64,000 bases of DNA from Rhodobacterales bacterium (GTDB lineage Bacteria; Pseudomonadota; Alphaproteobacteria; Rhodobacterales; Rhodobacteraceae). The notes below the pieces were generated by a model, which saw only the letters and a program-made list of their open reading frames with translations, had not been told where the DNA came from and did no database searches. Location: positions 124,001-188,000 of the forward strand of contig PDRY01000013.1 in the NCBI GenBank assembly GCA_002748265.1, written 5' to 3'. The position numbers and the translations under genes are program-made. Position 1 is the stretch's first letter. Every line of letters begins with the position of its first letter. Of this stretch, positions 35,391 to 43,924 are shown one piece after another.

Positions 35391-36185
35391 ATGACCGACC
35401 AGACCGCCGACCCGACCAAAGTGCAGGAGGCCGCCGATGCAATCTGGCGCGCCTTCGCGCAAGATCAAACCATCGCACCGGTGCGCACGCTTTTGGGCGA
35501 TGATCTGGAGGCCGCCTACGCCGCCCAGGCGCTCAATGCGAAACGTTGGGAGGCACAAGAGCGCAAGCTTTCTGGGCGCAAGATCGCCCTGACCTCTGCG
35601 GCGGATCAGGTGCGGCTGGGGGCGGATGGGCCCGTCTCGGGTCTGCTCTTTGCCGATATGGAGGCCACGTCCCACGCGCCGATCCCCATGGACCGCGTGG
35701 CGCAGCCCAAGGTCGAGGCCGAGGTCGCCTTTGTCATCTCTGCGCCCCTCACGGGAGAGCATCTGACCATGGTCGAGCTGCTGGCCTCCATCGGTTTCGT
35801 GCTGCCCGCGCTTGAAATTGCGGGCTGCCGGATTGCGGATCGCGATGTGCGCCCCGTGGACATCGTGGCCGACAATGGCGGCGGCGGCGCCTATGTGCTG
35901 GGCCAGACGCCCAAGCGGCTGGCCGATTTCGATCAGCGTCTGGGCGGCATGGCCATGTTCCGCAACGGAGAGCCGGTCAGCTTTGGCGCGGGGGCGGCCT
36001 GCATGGGCAGCCCGGTGAATGCGCTCTACTGGCTGGCGCGGCAACAGGCGCGGGCCGGGCGTCCTCTGGGGCCGGGCGATCTGGTGCTGTCGGGCGCGCT
36101 CGGGCCCGGCGTCGCCGCGTCCTCGGGCGATCTGTTCGAAGCCGAGATCGCCGGGCTGGGTTCCGTGCGGGCGCGTTTCGCCTGA
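35391..36185 (+). CDS. 2-keto-4-pentenoate hydratase family protein (DmpE/MhpD-like)
   Basis: The 264-residue protein is a divergent member of the hydratase/decarboxylase superfamily: KIALTSAADQVRLGADGPVSG, PKVEAEVAFVISAPL (metal glutamates), ALEIAGCRIADRDVRPVDIVADNGGGGAYVLG and GAGAACMGSPVNALYWLA. The last motif is closer to DmpE/MhpD hydratases than to DmpH decarboxylases. It probably hydrates 2-oxopent-4-enoate to 4-hydroxy-2-oxovalerate, leaving the HpaH-like protein at 23787 for the decarboxylase or a parallel hydratase step. This division is inference. It is the last recognised gene of the island. Confidence 0.82.
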   Translation: MTDQTADPTKVQEAADAIWRAFAQDQTIAPVRTLLGDDLEAAYAAQALNAKRWEAQERKLSGRKIALTSAADQVRLGADGPVSGLLFADMEATSHAPIPMDRVAQPKVEAEVAFVISAPLTGEHLTMVELLASIGFVLPALEIAGCRIADRDVRPVDIVADNGGGGAYVLGQTPKRLADFDQRLGGMAMFRNGEPVSFGAGAACMGSPVNALYWLARQQARAGRPLGPGDLVLSGALGPGVAASSGDLFEAEIAGLGSVRARFA

Positions 36186-36208
36186 CGGTCACGCCTGAGC
36201 GAAACGCG
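36172..36208 (+). other. Inverted repeat spanning the stop codon of the last catabolic gene
   Basis: CGCGTTTCG (36172-36180) and CGAAACGCG (36200-36208) are perfect nine-base complements enclosing the TGA. No T run follows, so it is a possible factor-dependent end of the meta-pathway transcript before the riboswitch. Confidence 0.45.
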
Positions 36209-36262
36209 ACGACTGCGCAAATCGGGATTGCGCCGCGCTGCAACATCTGACAACGTTTGCGG

Positions 36263-36441
36263 GTCCGGTCCCGGGGGCTTACGACCTCGGGGTAAAAGGG
36301 AATGCGGTGCGGCGCCGAAAGGTGCCTATGCCGCAGCTGCCCCCGCAACTGTAAGCGGCGAGCAGGGCTGACAATGCCACTGGAGCAATCCGGGAAGGCC
36401 AGCCCCATGCTTTGACCCGCGAGCCAGGAGACCTGCCGGAC
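36263..36441 (+). ncRNA. Cobalamin riboswitch upstream of the metal transporter operon
   Basis: The region holds the conserved B12 elements in order: GGGAATGCGGTG (36298-36309), GCCGCAGCTGCCCCCGCAAC, the CTGTAAGCGGCGAG core, GCCACTGG with GGGAAGGC, and the B12 box GAGCCAGGAGACCTGCC (36421-36437). GTCCGG at 36263 pairs with CCGGAC at 36436 to form the closing P1 helix. It lies about 150 bases before the DUF4198 gene. High adenosylcobalamin would switch off the downstream cobalt importer. Confidence 0.92.
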
Positions 36442-36593
36442 TGGGCGCCCCGCCTTGGGGTGCGCATGTCATCGGACGTCGGGGAGCGCGTCTGGCCTGC
36501 GCGTTGCACCGGTTTCGGGCATCTCTCCGGCTTTTCTCTCCGTGCGTCCATTCGCAATTTGCGCCGGGTGAGGCGCAGGGATGAGGATACATC

Positions 36594-37379
36594 ATGAAGA
36601 AGACCCTTCTGGCCGGTCTGGCCGCTATTGCTCTGCCTGTGATGGGGCAGGCCCATTTCCTTCTGGAATACACCACCGACACGATGATCGAAGCGCCCGG
36701 CGATGTGCCTGTGAAGCTGATCTTCTGGCACCCGTTCGAAAATGGGCATGTCATGAATCTGGACATGCCCGAAGAGTTCTTCGTCGTGCACAATGGCGCG
36801 CGGACCGATCTGAAAGACACGCTTGAGCCCGTGCGCTTCACCGGCGGTGAGAACGAAGGCGCCGCGTTCAAAGGCTCGGTTCCGGTCAAGCGGTCGGGCG
36901 ATTACGTTCTCGTGACGGTGCCGACGCCCTATTACGAGCAATCCGAAGACATCTACATCCAGCAGATCACCAAAGCCTTCCTGAACCGGAACGAGCTGCC
37001 GACCGACTGGATGGAGCCGGTGGGGCTGCCCACGGAGATCGTCCCGCTCAATAAGCCCTACAACATCATCGCCGGATCGACCTTCACGGGCCGCGTCCTG
37101 GCCGATGGGGCCCCTGTCGCGGGTGCTGAAATCGAAGTCGAATACATGGCCGCCGAGCCCGACATGGAAAGCACGTCCGCTACCGATCCGACCGTCTCTC
37201 CGATGCCCGGCGGCGCCGTGGTCGCGGTGTCGGACGCCAATGGCTATTTCACCTTCGGAGTGCCCAAGGCTGGATACTGGGGCTTCGCGGCCCTGGGATC
37301 GGGTCCTGCGACCGAGCATGAGGGCAAGGAACTGAGCCAAGATGCCGTCATCTGGGTCCGCGCCTGGGATCTGGAGTGA
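36594..37379 (+). CDS. DUF4198 periplasmic protein (NikK-like accessory subunit of an ECF metal importer)
   Basis: The 261-residue protein has a signal peptide (MKKTLLAGLAAIALPVMGQA) followed directly by HFLLEY, with a mature N-terminal His suited to metal binding. DUF4198 domains are beta-rich and found next to nickel/cobalt importers, where they are called NikK. The C-terminal third (AGYWGFAALGSG...DAVIWVRAWD) is typical. It is the first gene after the cobalamin riboswitch and lies six bases before cbiM. It probably captures Co(II) in the periplasm and delivers it to CbiM. Confidence 0.82.
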   Translation: MKKTLLAGLAAIALPVMGQAHFLLEYTTDTMIEAPGDVPVKLIFWHPFENGHVMNLDMPEEFFVVHNGARTDLKDTLEPVRFTGGENEGAAFKGSVPVKRSGDYVLVTVPTPYYEQSEDIYIQQITKAFLNRNELPTDWMEPVGLPTEIVPLNKPYNIIAGSTFTGRVLADGAPVAGAEIEVEYMAAEPDMESTSATDPTVSPMPGGAVVAVSDANGYFTFGVPKAGYWGFAALGSGPATEHEGKELSQDAVIWVRAWDLE

Positions 37380-37385
37380 CCCTCC

Positions 37386-37997
37386 ATGCACATCGTTGAT
37401 GGTGCCCTGTCCAATCCCGTTGTGATCACCGGCGCGGTTGCCGCGGTCGGCGGGATTGGCCTTGGGCTTAAATCGCTTGATCTGGATCGCATCCCCACTG
37501 CGGGGGTGCTTTCCGCGACCTTCTTCGTGGCGTCCCTGATCCATGTTCCCATTGGTCCGTCCTCGGTCCACCTGATCTTGAACGGTCTGGCGGGGTTGCT
37601 TCTGGGCTGGGCTGCCTTCCCGGCACTCTTTGTGGGCCTTTTGCTTCAGGCCGTGTTCTTCGGGTTCGGAGGGCTCACGGTGCTGGGCGTCAACACGGTC
37701 AATATCGCGCTGCCAGCCGTTCTGGCATGGCTGATCTTTGGCAAACTGATCGCGCGCGGCACGCCGCTTCAGGGCGCGATCTGGGGCGGGGTTGGCGGTG
37801 CCTTTGCCATTGCGGCCACGACGGCGATGGTGGGTCTTGCTCTGGCGGTTTCGGGCGATGAATTCCTGCCTGCAGCCAAGCTCGTCTTCTTTGCCCACAT
37901 TCCAGTGATGGTCATCGAGGCGGTGTTGACCGGTTTTGCGGTGCTTCTGGCCCGCAAGGTCAAGCCGGAGCTCTTTATGAAAGGAGCGCTCTCATGA
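37386..37997 (+). CDS. cbiM: ECF transporter S component CbiM (cobalt)
   Basis: This 203-residue membrane protein starts MHIVDGAL, the invariant N-terminus in which the amine and His2 chelate the metal. About six hydrophobic helices follow, with the metal-site region PIGPSSVHLILNGLAGLLLG near residues 55-75. CbiM and NikM are hard to tell apart by sequence; control by a cobalamin riboswitch points to cobalt. The gene ends in an ATGA overlap with the next one. Confidence 0.88.
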   Translation: MHIVDGALSNPVVITGAVAAVGGIGLGLKSLDLDRIPTAGVLSATFFVASLIHVPIGPSSVHLILNGLAGLLLGWAAFPALFVGLLLQAVFFGFGGLTVLGVNTVNIALPAVLAWLIFGKLIARGTPLQGAIWGGVGGAFAIAATTAMVGLALAVSGDEFLPAAKLVFFAHIPVMVIEAVLTGFAVLLARKVKPELFMKGALS

Positions 37998-38575
37998 GAC
38001 GCATGGTTCTGATCCTGGCACTGGTCTGCGCGCCGCTGCCGGCCTTGGCCCACAAGGTGATCGCGGGTGTCTTCCCCTCCGGCGATGCCATCGAGGGCGA
38101 GATCGGCTTTTCCAACGGCGATATGGCGGCACAGACTGAAGTGATCGTCACCGGGCCCGATGGCGCGGAGCTGGGCCGCGCTGTCACCGATGCGGATGGC
38201 TTCTTCACCTATGTGCCGACCTCCCCGGTCGCGCACAGCTTCTACGCCGATCTTGGGGCCGGGCACGTGGCCGAAGTCACCATGACGGCCGAGGATGTGG
38301 CGAAGATCATGGGGGTAGCCGCTGCCGCGGCTCAGGCCACGGAAGAGGTCGCGCAAGCGCCCGCTTCCGGCGGTGTTTCGGTGGCCTCGCTCAGCGATGA
38401 AGAGCGCCTCGCGATTGCAGAAGCGGTGCGCGACGAGATGCGCCCGCTGCGCCGCGAGATCGCCGCCTACCGCGAACATAACGACTTTCAGACGATCCTA
38501 GGCGGGATCGGCTACATCGTCGGGCTGTTCGGGCTGGGCTTCTACATCGCCGCGCGTCGGAAGCTGGCCACCTGA
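37994..38575 (+). CDS. NikL-like accessory membrane-anchored protein of the cobalt importer
   Basis: The 193-residue protein has a signal peptide (LILALVCAPLPALA) followed by AHKVIAGVFPSGD, again placing a His at the mature N-terminus. A beta-sandwich-like domain comes next, then an Ala-rich linker, a coiled-coil stretch (DEERLAIAEAVRDEMRPLRREI) and one C-terminal helix (IGYIVGLFGLGFYIAARR). This layout matches NikL, an extra component used in place of CbiN/NikN. It is translationally coupled to cbiM and cbiQ. Confidence 0.75.
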   Translation: MRRMVLILALVCAPLPALAHKVIAGVFPSGDAIEGEIGFSNGDMAAQTEVIVTGPDGAELGRAVTDADGFFTYVPTSPVAHSFYADLGAGHVAEVTMTAEDVAKIMGVAAAAAQATEEVAQAPASGGVSVASLSDEERLAIAEAVRDEMRPLRREIAAYREHNDFQTILGGIGYIVGLFGLGFYIAARRKLAT

Positions 38576-39363
38576 TGGCGCACGCGTTGGGGCACCGCCA
38601 AGAGGCGCTTGCCGAGGCCGGGATCGGCCCGCGGATCGGGGTGATCGCTGAGCGCGACCCGAGGATGCGGATCGTCCTGGCCTGCATCTTTGGCATCGTC
38701 ACGGTCGCGCTTTCAACGCTCCCTGCGCTCTCGGTGGCGCTTGCGCTGTCCTTCGCGTTGCTCTCGGTCTCGCGCCTGCCTTGGCGCGAGACCCTCAAGC
38801 GCATGGCCATGATGGACGGGTTTATCCTGTTCATGCTGGCCTTGCTTCCCTTCACCGTGCCGGGGGATCCCATCTTCACGATCTGGGGCTTTGGGGCCAG
38901 TTGGGAGGGCCTGTGGCAGGCGATTGAGATCGCGCTGACAGCCAATGCCGTGATCCTGGCGCTGATGGTTCTGGTCGGCTCGATGGAGCCGGTGACGCTG
39001 GGCCACGCGCTGCATCGGCTGCGCTGCCCCGAACTGTTGGTGCATCTTCTGATGTTCACCATCCGCTATGTCGATGTGCTGCGCGAGGAATACCTGCGCC
39101 TGCGCGCGGCCATGAAGGTGCGCGGTTTCCGCCCCGGCACCAACTGGCATACCTATCGCAGTTTCGGCTATCTGGTCGGCATGATGCTGGTGCGCGCGAT
39201 TGAGCGGTCAGAACGCATTCTGGCCGCGATGAAATGCCGTGGCTTTTCCGGGCGGTTCATGCTCTTGAAGGAATTCTCTTTGACGCGGCGCGACCTCGCA
39301 TTCGGCGCCGCATTCATTGGGGGGTGCATGATGCTAATTGGGTTGGACTTTGCATGGCGCTGA
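38575..39363 (+). CDS. cbiQ: ECF transporter T component CbiQ
   Basis: The 262-residue protein has several hydrophobic helices and the cytoplasmic coupling motifs of T components: EEYLRLRAAMKVRGFRPG (about residues 176-193) and RSERILAAMKCRGFSGRF (about 210-227), each with the A-x-RG pattern that contacts the ATPase. It links CbiM to CbiO. Its ATG overlaps the stop of the NikL-like gene, and its 3' end overlaps cbiO. Confidence 0.9.
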   Translation: MAHALGHRQEALAEAGIGPRIGVIAERDPRMRIVLACIFGIVTVALSTLPALSVALALSFALLSVSRLPWRETLKRMAMMDGFILFMLALLPFTVPGDPIFTIWGFGASWEGLWQAIEIALTANAVILALMVLVGSMEPVTLGHALHRLRCPELLVHLLMFTIRYVDVLREEYLRLRAAMKVRGFRPGTNWHTYRSFGYLVGMMLVRAIERSERILAAMKCRGFSGRFMLLKEFSLTRRDLAFGAAFIGGCMMLIGLDFAWR

Positions 39364-40010
39364 TCGACCTTCACGACATTCACTTTGCCCATCCCGGATA
39401 CGATCCGGTGTTGCGCGGTGCGTCCCTGACGATCATGCCGGGGCAGCGGCTGTCCCTGACCGGTCCCAACGGGGCCGGGAAATCGACGCTCCTGCACCTC
39501 ATCCTGGGGCTCAAGCGCCCTGATCGGGGGCAAGTGACGCTGTTCGGAAAGCCCTGCCGAGACGAGGCTGATTTCCTCGAACCGCGTCGCCGCATTGGGC
39601 TGGTGTTCCAGGATCCCGATGACCAGCTGTTCTGCCCGACCGTGGCCGAAGACGTCGCCTTCGGGCCGCTCAACCTGGGCAAAACGCGCGATGAGGCGCT
39701 TGCCATTGTGGATCGGGTGCTCGGGGATCTGGACCTGCTGCACCTGCGCGATCGCATCACCCATAAGCTGTCGGGCGGCGAGAAACGCCTGGTGACCCTG
39801 GCCACCGTGCTCGCGATGGAGCCCGAGGTTTTGCTTCTGGACGAGCCGACCAACGCGCTCGACACCGCGAACGAGGCCCGGCTTCTGGAAATCCTCAGCG
39901 CGCTTCCTCAGGCCATTGTGCTGGTCAGCCATTCAAAGCCGTTCAGCGCCGCGCTTGCGCCCGACATGCTGGCGCTTTCCGATGGGGTGCTGCGGTCCGT
40001 GGCGGAGTAA
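39354..40010 (+). CDS. cbiO: ECF transporter ATPase CbiO
   Basis: The ATG at 39354 overlaps the end of cbiQ and gives 218 residues. Walker A is GPNGAGKSTLLHLI near residue 37, the Q-loop VFQDPDDQLFCPTVAEDVAFGP is typical of ECF ATPases, the signature is LSGGEKRLVTLA near 139, and Walker B is PEVLLLDEPTNALD near 157. It hydrolyses ATP to drive metal uptake. It ends four bases from the convergent cobF. Confidence 0.93.
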   Translation: MALIDLHDIHFAHPGYDPVLRGASLTIMPGQRLSLTGPNGAGKSTLLHLILGLKRPDRGQVTLFGKPCRDEADFLEPRRRIGLVFQDPDDQLFCPTVAEDVAFGPLNLGKTRDEALAIVDRVLGDLDLLHLRDRITHKLSGGEKRLVTLATVLAMEPEVLLLDEPTNALDTANEARLLEILSALPQAIVLVSHSKPFSAALAPDMLALSDGVLRSVAE

Positions 40011-40014
40011 CGCG

Positions 40015-40743
40015 TCAGCCGCGCCGCAGAAGATACGTGTCCATGATCCAGCCATGTTCGGCCCGGGCCAGTGCGCGGGTGCGGATGATGCGCTCTGACG
40101 CCTCGGCTAGGGGGCCGTGATCGAGGATCTGCTGCTCCATCCCCAGAAAGGCGCCCCACCAGATATGGAGCCCTTCGGGATCCAGTCCGGTGAAACTGCA
40201 TTCGCCATCGAGCATGACCACCACGGTCTCTGCGCCTTTGGGCCAGCCGTGATCGCGCAGGCGGCGACCGGTGGTGACCTGCACCGCGCCGTTCACCGTG
40301 TTGAAGGGGATCGCGTGGGCCGAGGTCAGCGCCTGAAGCGCCGTGATCCCCGGCACAACCCGCACCTTTGGCGCCGGATCCAGCCGGGCCGCGATGCGCA
40401 ACGTGCTGTCATAGAGCCCCGGATCCCCCCACACCAGCAGCGCAACCGGGCCAGTCACGCCGTCCAAAGCCTGCACCCAGCGGGCGGCGATCTCATCGTG
40501 CCAGCGGACGACGCGCTCCTGATAGGGCAGGGTGTCGTCCCGGACGGGGTAGTCGAACTCGATGACCTTCGCGGCGGCGCCTGCGTCCTTCAGGATCGCG
40601 TGGCGCAGATGGGCCAGGTCCTCCTTGCCGCTTCCCTTGCGGGGGATCAGCACGACCTGCGCCTCTTGCAGCGCGGCGCAGCCTTCCAGCGTCACATGCG
40701 CGGGGTTGCCGGTGCCGATCCCGATCAGCCACAGATCAGTCAT
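40015..40743 (-). CDS. cobF: Precorrin-6A synthase (deacetylating), CobF
   Basis: The 242-residue tetrapyrrole methylase starts LWLIGIGTGNPAHVTLEGCAAL, and contains VVPGITALQALTSAHAIPFN. The CobF-type features are LLVWGDPGLYDSTLRI and the C-terminal HGWIMDTYLLRRG. It methylates precorrin-5 at C-1 with loss of acetate, a step specific to the aerobic route. It overlaps cobA by eight bases and ends the minus-strand cobLEMBAF unit. Confidence 0.93.
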   Translation of the reverse strand: MTDLWLIGIGTGNPAHVTLEGCAALQEAQVVLIPRKGSGKEDLAHLRHAILKDAGAAAKVIEFDYPVRDDTLPYQERVVRWHDEIAARWVQALDGVTGPVALLVWGDPGLYDSTLRIAARLDPAPKVRVVPGITALQALTSAHAIPFNTVNGAVQVTTGRRLRDHGWPKGAETVVVMLDGECSFTGLDPEGLHIWWGAFLGMEQQILDHGPLAEASERIIRTRALARAEHGWIMDTYLLRRG

Positions 40744-41470
40744 ATCCGACGCCCATTTCGGCCAGGGGTCCGTAAAGGATCAGGGCCGGTTTGTCGCTGA
40801 CCCCGGCGGCGAGGCGCGCGGCGAGCTGTTCCATCGTCAGGCGTTCAAGGCTTTGATCCGGCGTCGAAACGGCCTGAGCGAGGATGGCCGGGGTTGCGGC
40901 GGGCAGCCCATGTTCGAACAGCGCGCGGGCCAGAAGGGGGAACGTCCTTTGCCCCATGAAGACCACGGTCGACGCCATGGGATCCGCGAGCGCGGGCAGG
41001 TTCAGGTCTTCGGGCAGGGCGCCGCGTACGTCATGCCCGGTGACAAACTGCACCCGCCGCGCGGTGAGCCGCCGGGTCAGCGGAATGCCCGCCGCTGCCG
41101 CCGCTGCGATGGCCGAGGGGATGCCGGGGATGATTTCATAGGCGATCCCGGCCGCGCGCAGGGTGGTCAGCTCTTCCTCCAGACGCCCAAACATGCCGCC
41201 ATCGCCGGATTTCAGCCGCACCACGCGCTGCCCGGTCGCGGCATAGTCCACCAGAAGGCGGCTCACATGGTCCTGCTTGGGCGAGGGGCGCCCGGCGCGT
41301 TTGCCCACGCCCACCAAATCGGCGCCGGGGCGCGCATGGCTCAGGATCGGGCCAGAGGAGAGATCGTCGAACAGCACCGCATCGGCGCGAGACAGCCGGT
41401 CCACCGCCTTGAGCGTGAGAAGCTCGGGATCGCCGGGGCCGGAGCCGATGAAACTGACAAAGCCGGTCAT
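40736..41470 (-). CDS. cobA: Uroporphyrinogen-III C-methyltransferase
   Basis: The 244-residue protein has the SUMT pattern: FIGSGPGDPELLTLKAVDRLSRADAVLFDDL, VGVGKRAG, VVRLKSGDGGMFGR with the S-adenosylmethionine loop, and GIPLTRRLTARRVQFVTGH. It makes precorrin-2 from uroporphyrinogen III, the branch point into cobalamin. It lacks CysG-type extra domains, so it is a dedicated cobalamin enzyme. It overlaps cobB by four bases. Confidence 0.93.
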   Translation of the reverse strand: MTGFVSFIGSGPGDPELLTLKAVDRLSRADAVLFDDLSSGPILSHARPGADLVGVGKRAGRPSPKQDHVSRLLVDYAATGQRVVRLKSGDGGMFGRLEEELTTLRAAGIAYEIIPGIPSAIAAAAAAGIPLTRRLTARRVQFVTGHDVRGALPEDLNLPALADPMASTVVFMGQRTFPLLARALFEHGLPAATPAILAQAVSTPDQSLERLTMEQLAARLAAGVSDKPALILYGPLAEMGVGYD

Positions 41471-42771
41471 GCTTCTTCCTCCGTGATCAGGTGGAAGAAG
41501 GTGCCAGACACGTGACCGCGAAGCGAGCCGGTTTCAGGCACCGGGTTGCCATCGGCATCGGCCACCTGGGCCAGCGGCGCGTCGGGTTGCTCCAGGATGG
41601 TGGAATAGTGGAACTCGTGCCCGCGCAGCGCGGCGCCGACGGCGTGGCCGGGCAGGGGGGCGTCCAGAACCGCACGGCGATAGCCCAGATGGAACTTGCG
41701 CTTCTCATAGCTGGTGACCAGCCCCAAAAGCCCGGCCATCTCGTGCCGCGTTCCGTCCTTGTCGATCAGCGCAGTCCCAAGCGCCATGTAACCCCCGCAT
41801 TCGCCATGGACAGGCCGGGTTTGCGCGTGGTGGCGCAGCCCGTCGCGGAACCGGGTGGCGGCGGCAAGCTTGCCTGCGTGCAGCTCGGGATAGCCGCCGG
41901 GCAGCCAGACCAGATCGGCCTGCGGATCGGGGGCCTCATTGGCCAGAGGCGAGAAGGGCAGGATCTCCGCCCCGGCGGTGCGCCAGCCCTCCAGCAAGTG
42001 CGGGTAGGTGAAGGAAAACGCTTCATCCTGCGCCAAGGCGATGCGCTGCGCGGGCGGGCGAGGCAGGGCGCCCTGTTGCGGCAGCGCGTGGCCATCCGCT
42101 GCGGCCCCGATCGCGTCCAGATCGACGTGATCGCGCAGGAACTGGGCGTAGCCTTCGATGGCGGCGTCCAGGTCGGGATGCTCCACCGCCTGGATCAGGC
42201 CCAGATGGCGCTCGGGCAGGGCCAGATCGCCGCGCCGGGGCAGAACGCCCAGCACGCGGAGCCCTGCGCGCTCCATCCCCAGCCGGGTGAGCCGCTCGTG
42301 CCGGGGGGAGGCGACGCGGTTCAAGATCACCCCGGCGAAGGGCAGGTCGGGCAGATACTCCCGAAAGCCAAGCGCCGTGGCGGCGGCGGATTGCGCCTGC
42401 CCGCCCACGTCCAGCACCAGCACCACGGGCCAGCCCATACGCCGCGCCGTCTCAGCGCTGCTGCCAAAGCCGGATTGCCCGCGCGTGGCCACGCCGTCGA
42501 ACAGCCCCATGGAGCCTTCCGCGACGCAGATATCCGCCCCGCGCGCCTGCGCCGCGACCGCATCCAGCAGCCGATCTCCCATCGCCCAGGTGTCGAGGTT
42601 GAACGACGCCCGCCCGCAGGCCGCGCGGTGAAAGGCCGGGTCGATATAGTCGGGGCCGGACTTGAACGGCTGCACCGCCAGCCCGTCATCGGCAAGTGCG
42701 CGCAGAAGGCCCAGCATGACTGTCGTTTTGCCGGTGCCCGACGAGGGCGCGGAGACGAGAACGCCCTTCAT
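41467..42771 (-). CDS. cobB: Hydrogenobyrinic acid a,c-diamide synthase (CobB)
   Basis: The 434-residue amidotransferase has an ATP-binding N-terminal domain starting [22 protein letters not shown] and containing [22 protein letters not shown], and a class I glutaminase-like C-terminal domain with the nucleophile Cys in [11 protein letters not shown] near residue 327. It amidates the a and c side chains using glutamine and ATP. It overlaps cobM and cobA by four bases each, showing a tightly coupled operon. Confidence 0.94.
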   Translation of the reverse strand: MKGVLVSAPSSGTGKTTVMLGLLRALADDGLAVQPFKSGPDYIDPAFHRAACGRASFNLDTWAMGDRLLDAVAAQARGADICVAEGSMGLFDGVATRGQSGFGSSAETARRMGWPVVLVLDVGGQAQSAAATALGFREYLPDLPFAGVILNRVASPRHERLTRLGMERAGLRVLGVLPRRGDLALPERHLGLIQAVEHPDLDAAIEGYAQFLRDHVDLDAIGAAADGHALPQQGALPRPPAQRIALAQDEAFSFTYPHLLEGWRTAGAEILPFSPLANEAPDPQADLVWLPGGYPELHAGKLAAATRFRDGLRHHAQTRPVHGECGGYMALGTALIDKDGTRHEMAGLLGLVTSYEKRKFHLGYRRAVLDAPLPGHAVGAALRGHEFHYSTILEQPDAPLAQVADADGNPVPETGSLRGHVSGTFFHLITEEEA

Positions 42772-43565
42772 GTCTCATCCTCCGGGGTCCAGCTCGCCCA
42801 GGGGCTGTCTGCGCTTTGCGGGCGGTAGCGGCGGTCGTAGCTGGCCGCGTAAAGGCAGCTTTCGTCGAACTCCTGCGCGCCCAGCACCGGCCCGACCAGG
42901 ATCAGAGCCGTGCGCGCGATGCTGTCATCGACATGGGCGGCGATGTCGCCCAGCGTCCCGCAGATGATCTTCTGATCGGGCCAGGAGGCGCGATAGACCA
43001 CGGCTACGGGGCAGGCCGCGCCATAGGCGGGGGCCAGCCGCGCGGCGACATCGGCTAGGTTTTGGATCGAGAGGTGCAGCGCCAGCGTCGCGCCGGTGGC
43101 GGCGAAGGCCTCCAGCGTCTCCCCCTCGGGCATCGTGGAGGCGCGTCCCGGCGTGCGGGTCAGCACGACGGATTGCGCGAGGCCCGGCAGGGTCAGCTCC
43201 GCTTCAAGCGCGGCGGCCGCAGCTGCAAAGGACGGAACCCCCGGCGTGACGGAGACGGGAATGCCCTCGGCCTTCAGGCGGCGGAGCTGCTCACCCAGGG
43301 CGGACCACACCGACAGATCGCCGGAATGGAGCCGCGCCACATCGTGACCGGCGGCGTGGGCGGTGCAGATTTCGGCGATGATCTGATCGAGATCCAACGG
43401 CGCCGTGTTCACGATCCGCGCGCCGTCGGGGCAATGGGCCAGCACCGCCTCGGGGACCAGCGATCCGGCATAGAGACAAACCGGGCAGGAGGCGATCAGA
43501 TCGCGCCCCCGCAGGGTCAGAAGATCGGGCGCGCCGGGTCCGGCGCCAATGAAATGCACGGTCAT
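42768..43565 (-). CDS. cobM: Precorrin-4 C11-methyltransferase (CobM)
   Basis: The ATG at 43565 overlaps the cobE stop codon and gives 265 residues starting [22 protein letters not shown], the CobM/CbiF pattern. Further motifs are [21 protein letters not shown] and [23 protein letters not shown]. It methylates precorrin-4 at C-11. A longer reading to 43592 is an artefact inside cobE. Confidence 0.94.
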   Translation of the reverse strand: MTVHFIGAGPGAPDLLTLRGRDLIASCPVCLYAGSLVPEAVLAHCPDGARIVNTAPLDLDQIIAEICTAHAAGHDVARLHSGDLSVWSALGEQLRRLKAEGIPVSVTPGVPSFAAAAAALEAELTLPGLAQSVVLTRTPGRASTMPEGETLEAFAATGATLALHLSIQNLADVAARLAPAYGAACPVAVVYRASWPDQKIICGTLGDIAAHVDDSIARTALILVGPVLGAQEFDESCLYAASYDRRYRPQSADSPWASWTPEDET

Positions 43566-43924
43566 GATTGGGCTTTCGTGGCCAGGGCACAAGTGGCCAT
43601 CTGGTCTGCCGATATTACGCGCGCCGTCAAGAGCAGAGCGCCCTCACCTGCGGCGGCAAGCGCGGCGGCTTCCGCGACGGAGCCGGTGCCGTAGGCCTCC
43701 AGCGAAGCAGTGGATCGGGTTTGGGTGCGCTGCGCGGTCAGCACCTCGGGCGGGATCGCGATCACGGTCAGACCCAGCCGATCCGCAAGGGCGCGCAACG
43801 CGGGATGATCCGCTTTGGCTTGGGCGGTGGCAAGCGCCTGAGGCGCCCCGCCGACGCGAGAGAGCGCATCGGTGAGGCTCGCCTCACTGGCGCTGTCCCG
43901 AAACCCCAGCCCGGCGACGATCAT
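43562..43924 (-). CDS. cobE: CobE, cobalamin biosynthesis protein (CbiG C-terminal-like)
   Basis: The ATG at 43924 overlaps the cobL stop codon (ATGA) and gives 120 residues: [20 protein letters not shown] at the start, [19 protein letters not shown] in the middle and [15 protein letters not shown] near residue 88, matching the CbiG/CobE domain. Its exact chemical role in the aerobic pathway is unsettled. The open frame continues upstream for 150 codons inside cobL, but that part is out of frame with any known protein. Confidence 0.88.
   Translation of the reverse strand: MIVAGLGFRDSASEASLTDALSRVGGAPQALATAQAKADHPALRALADRLGLTVIAIPPEVLTAQRTQTRSTASLEAYGTGSVAEAAALAAAGEGALLLTARVISADQMATCALATKAQS

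Noticed and set aside
36212-36235. Weak inverted repeat GCGCAAAT / ATTGCGC after the last catabolic gene
   Set aside because: Short and bulged with no T run; the nine-base repeat at 36172-36208 is the better candidate.
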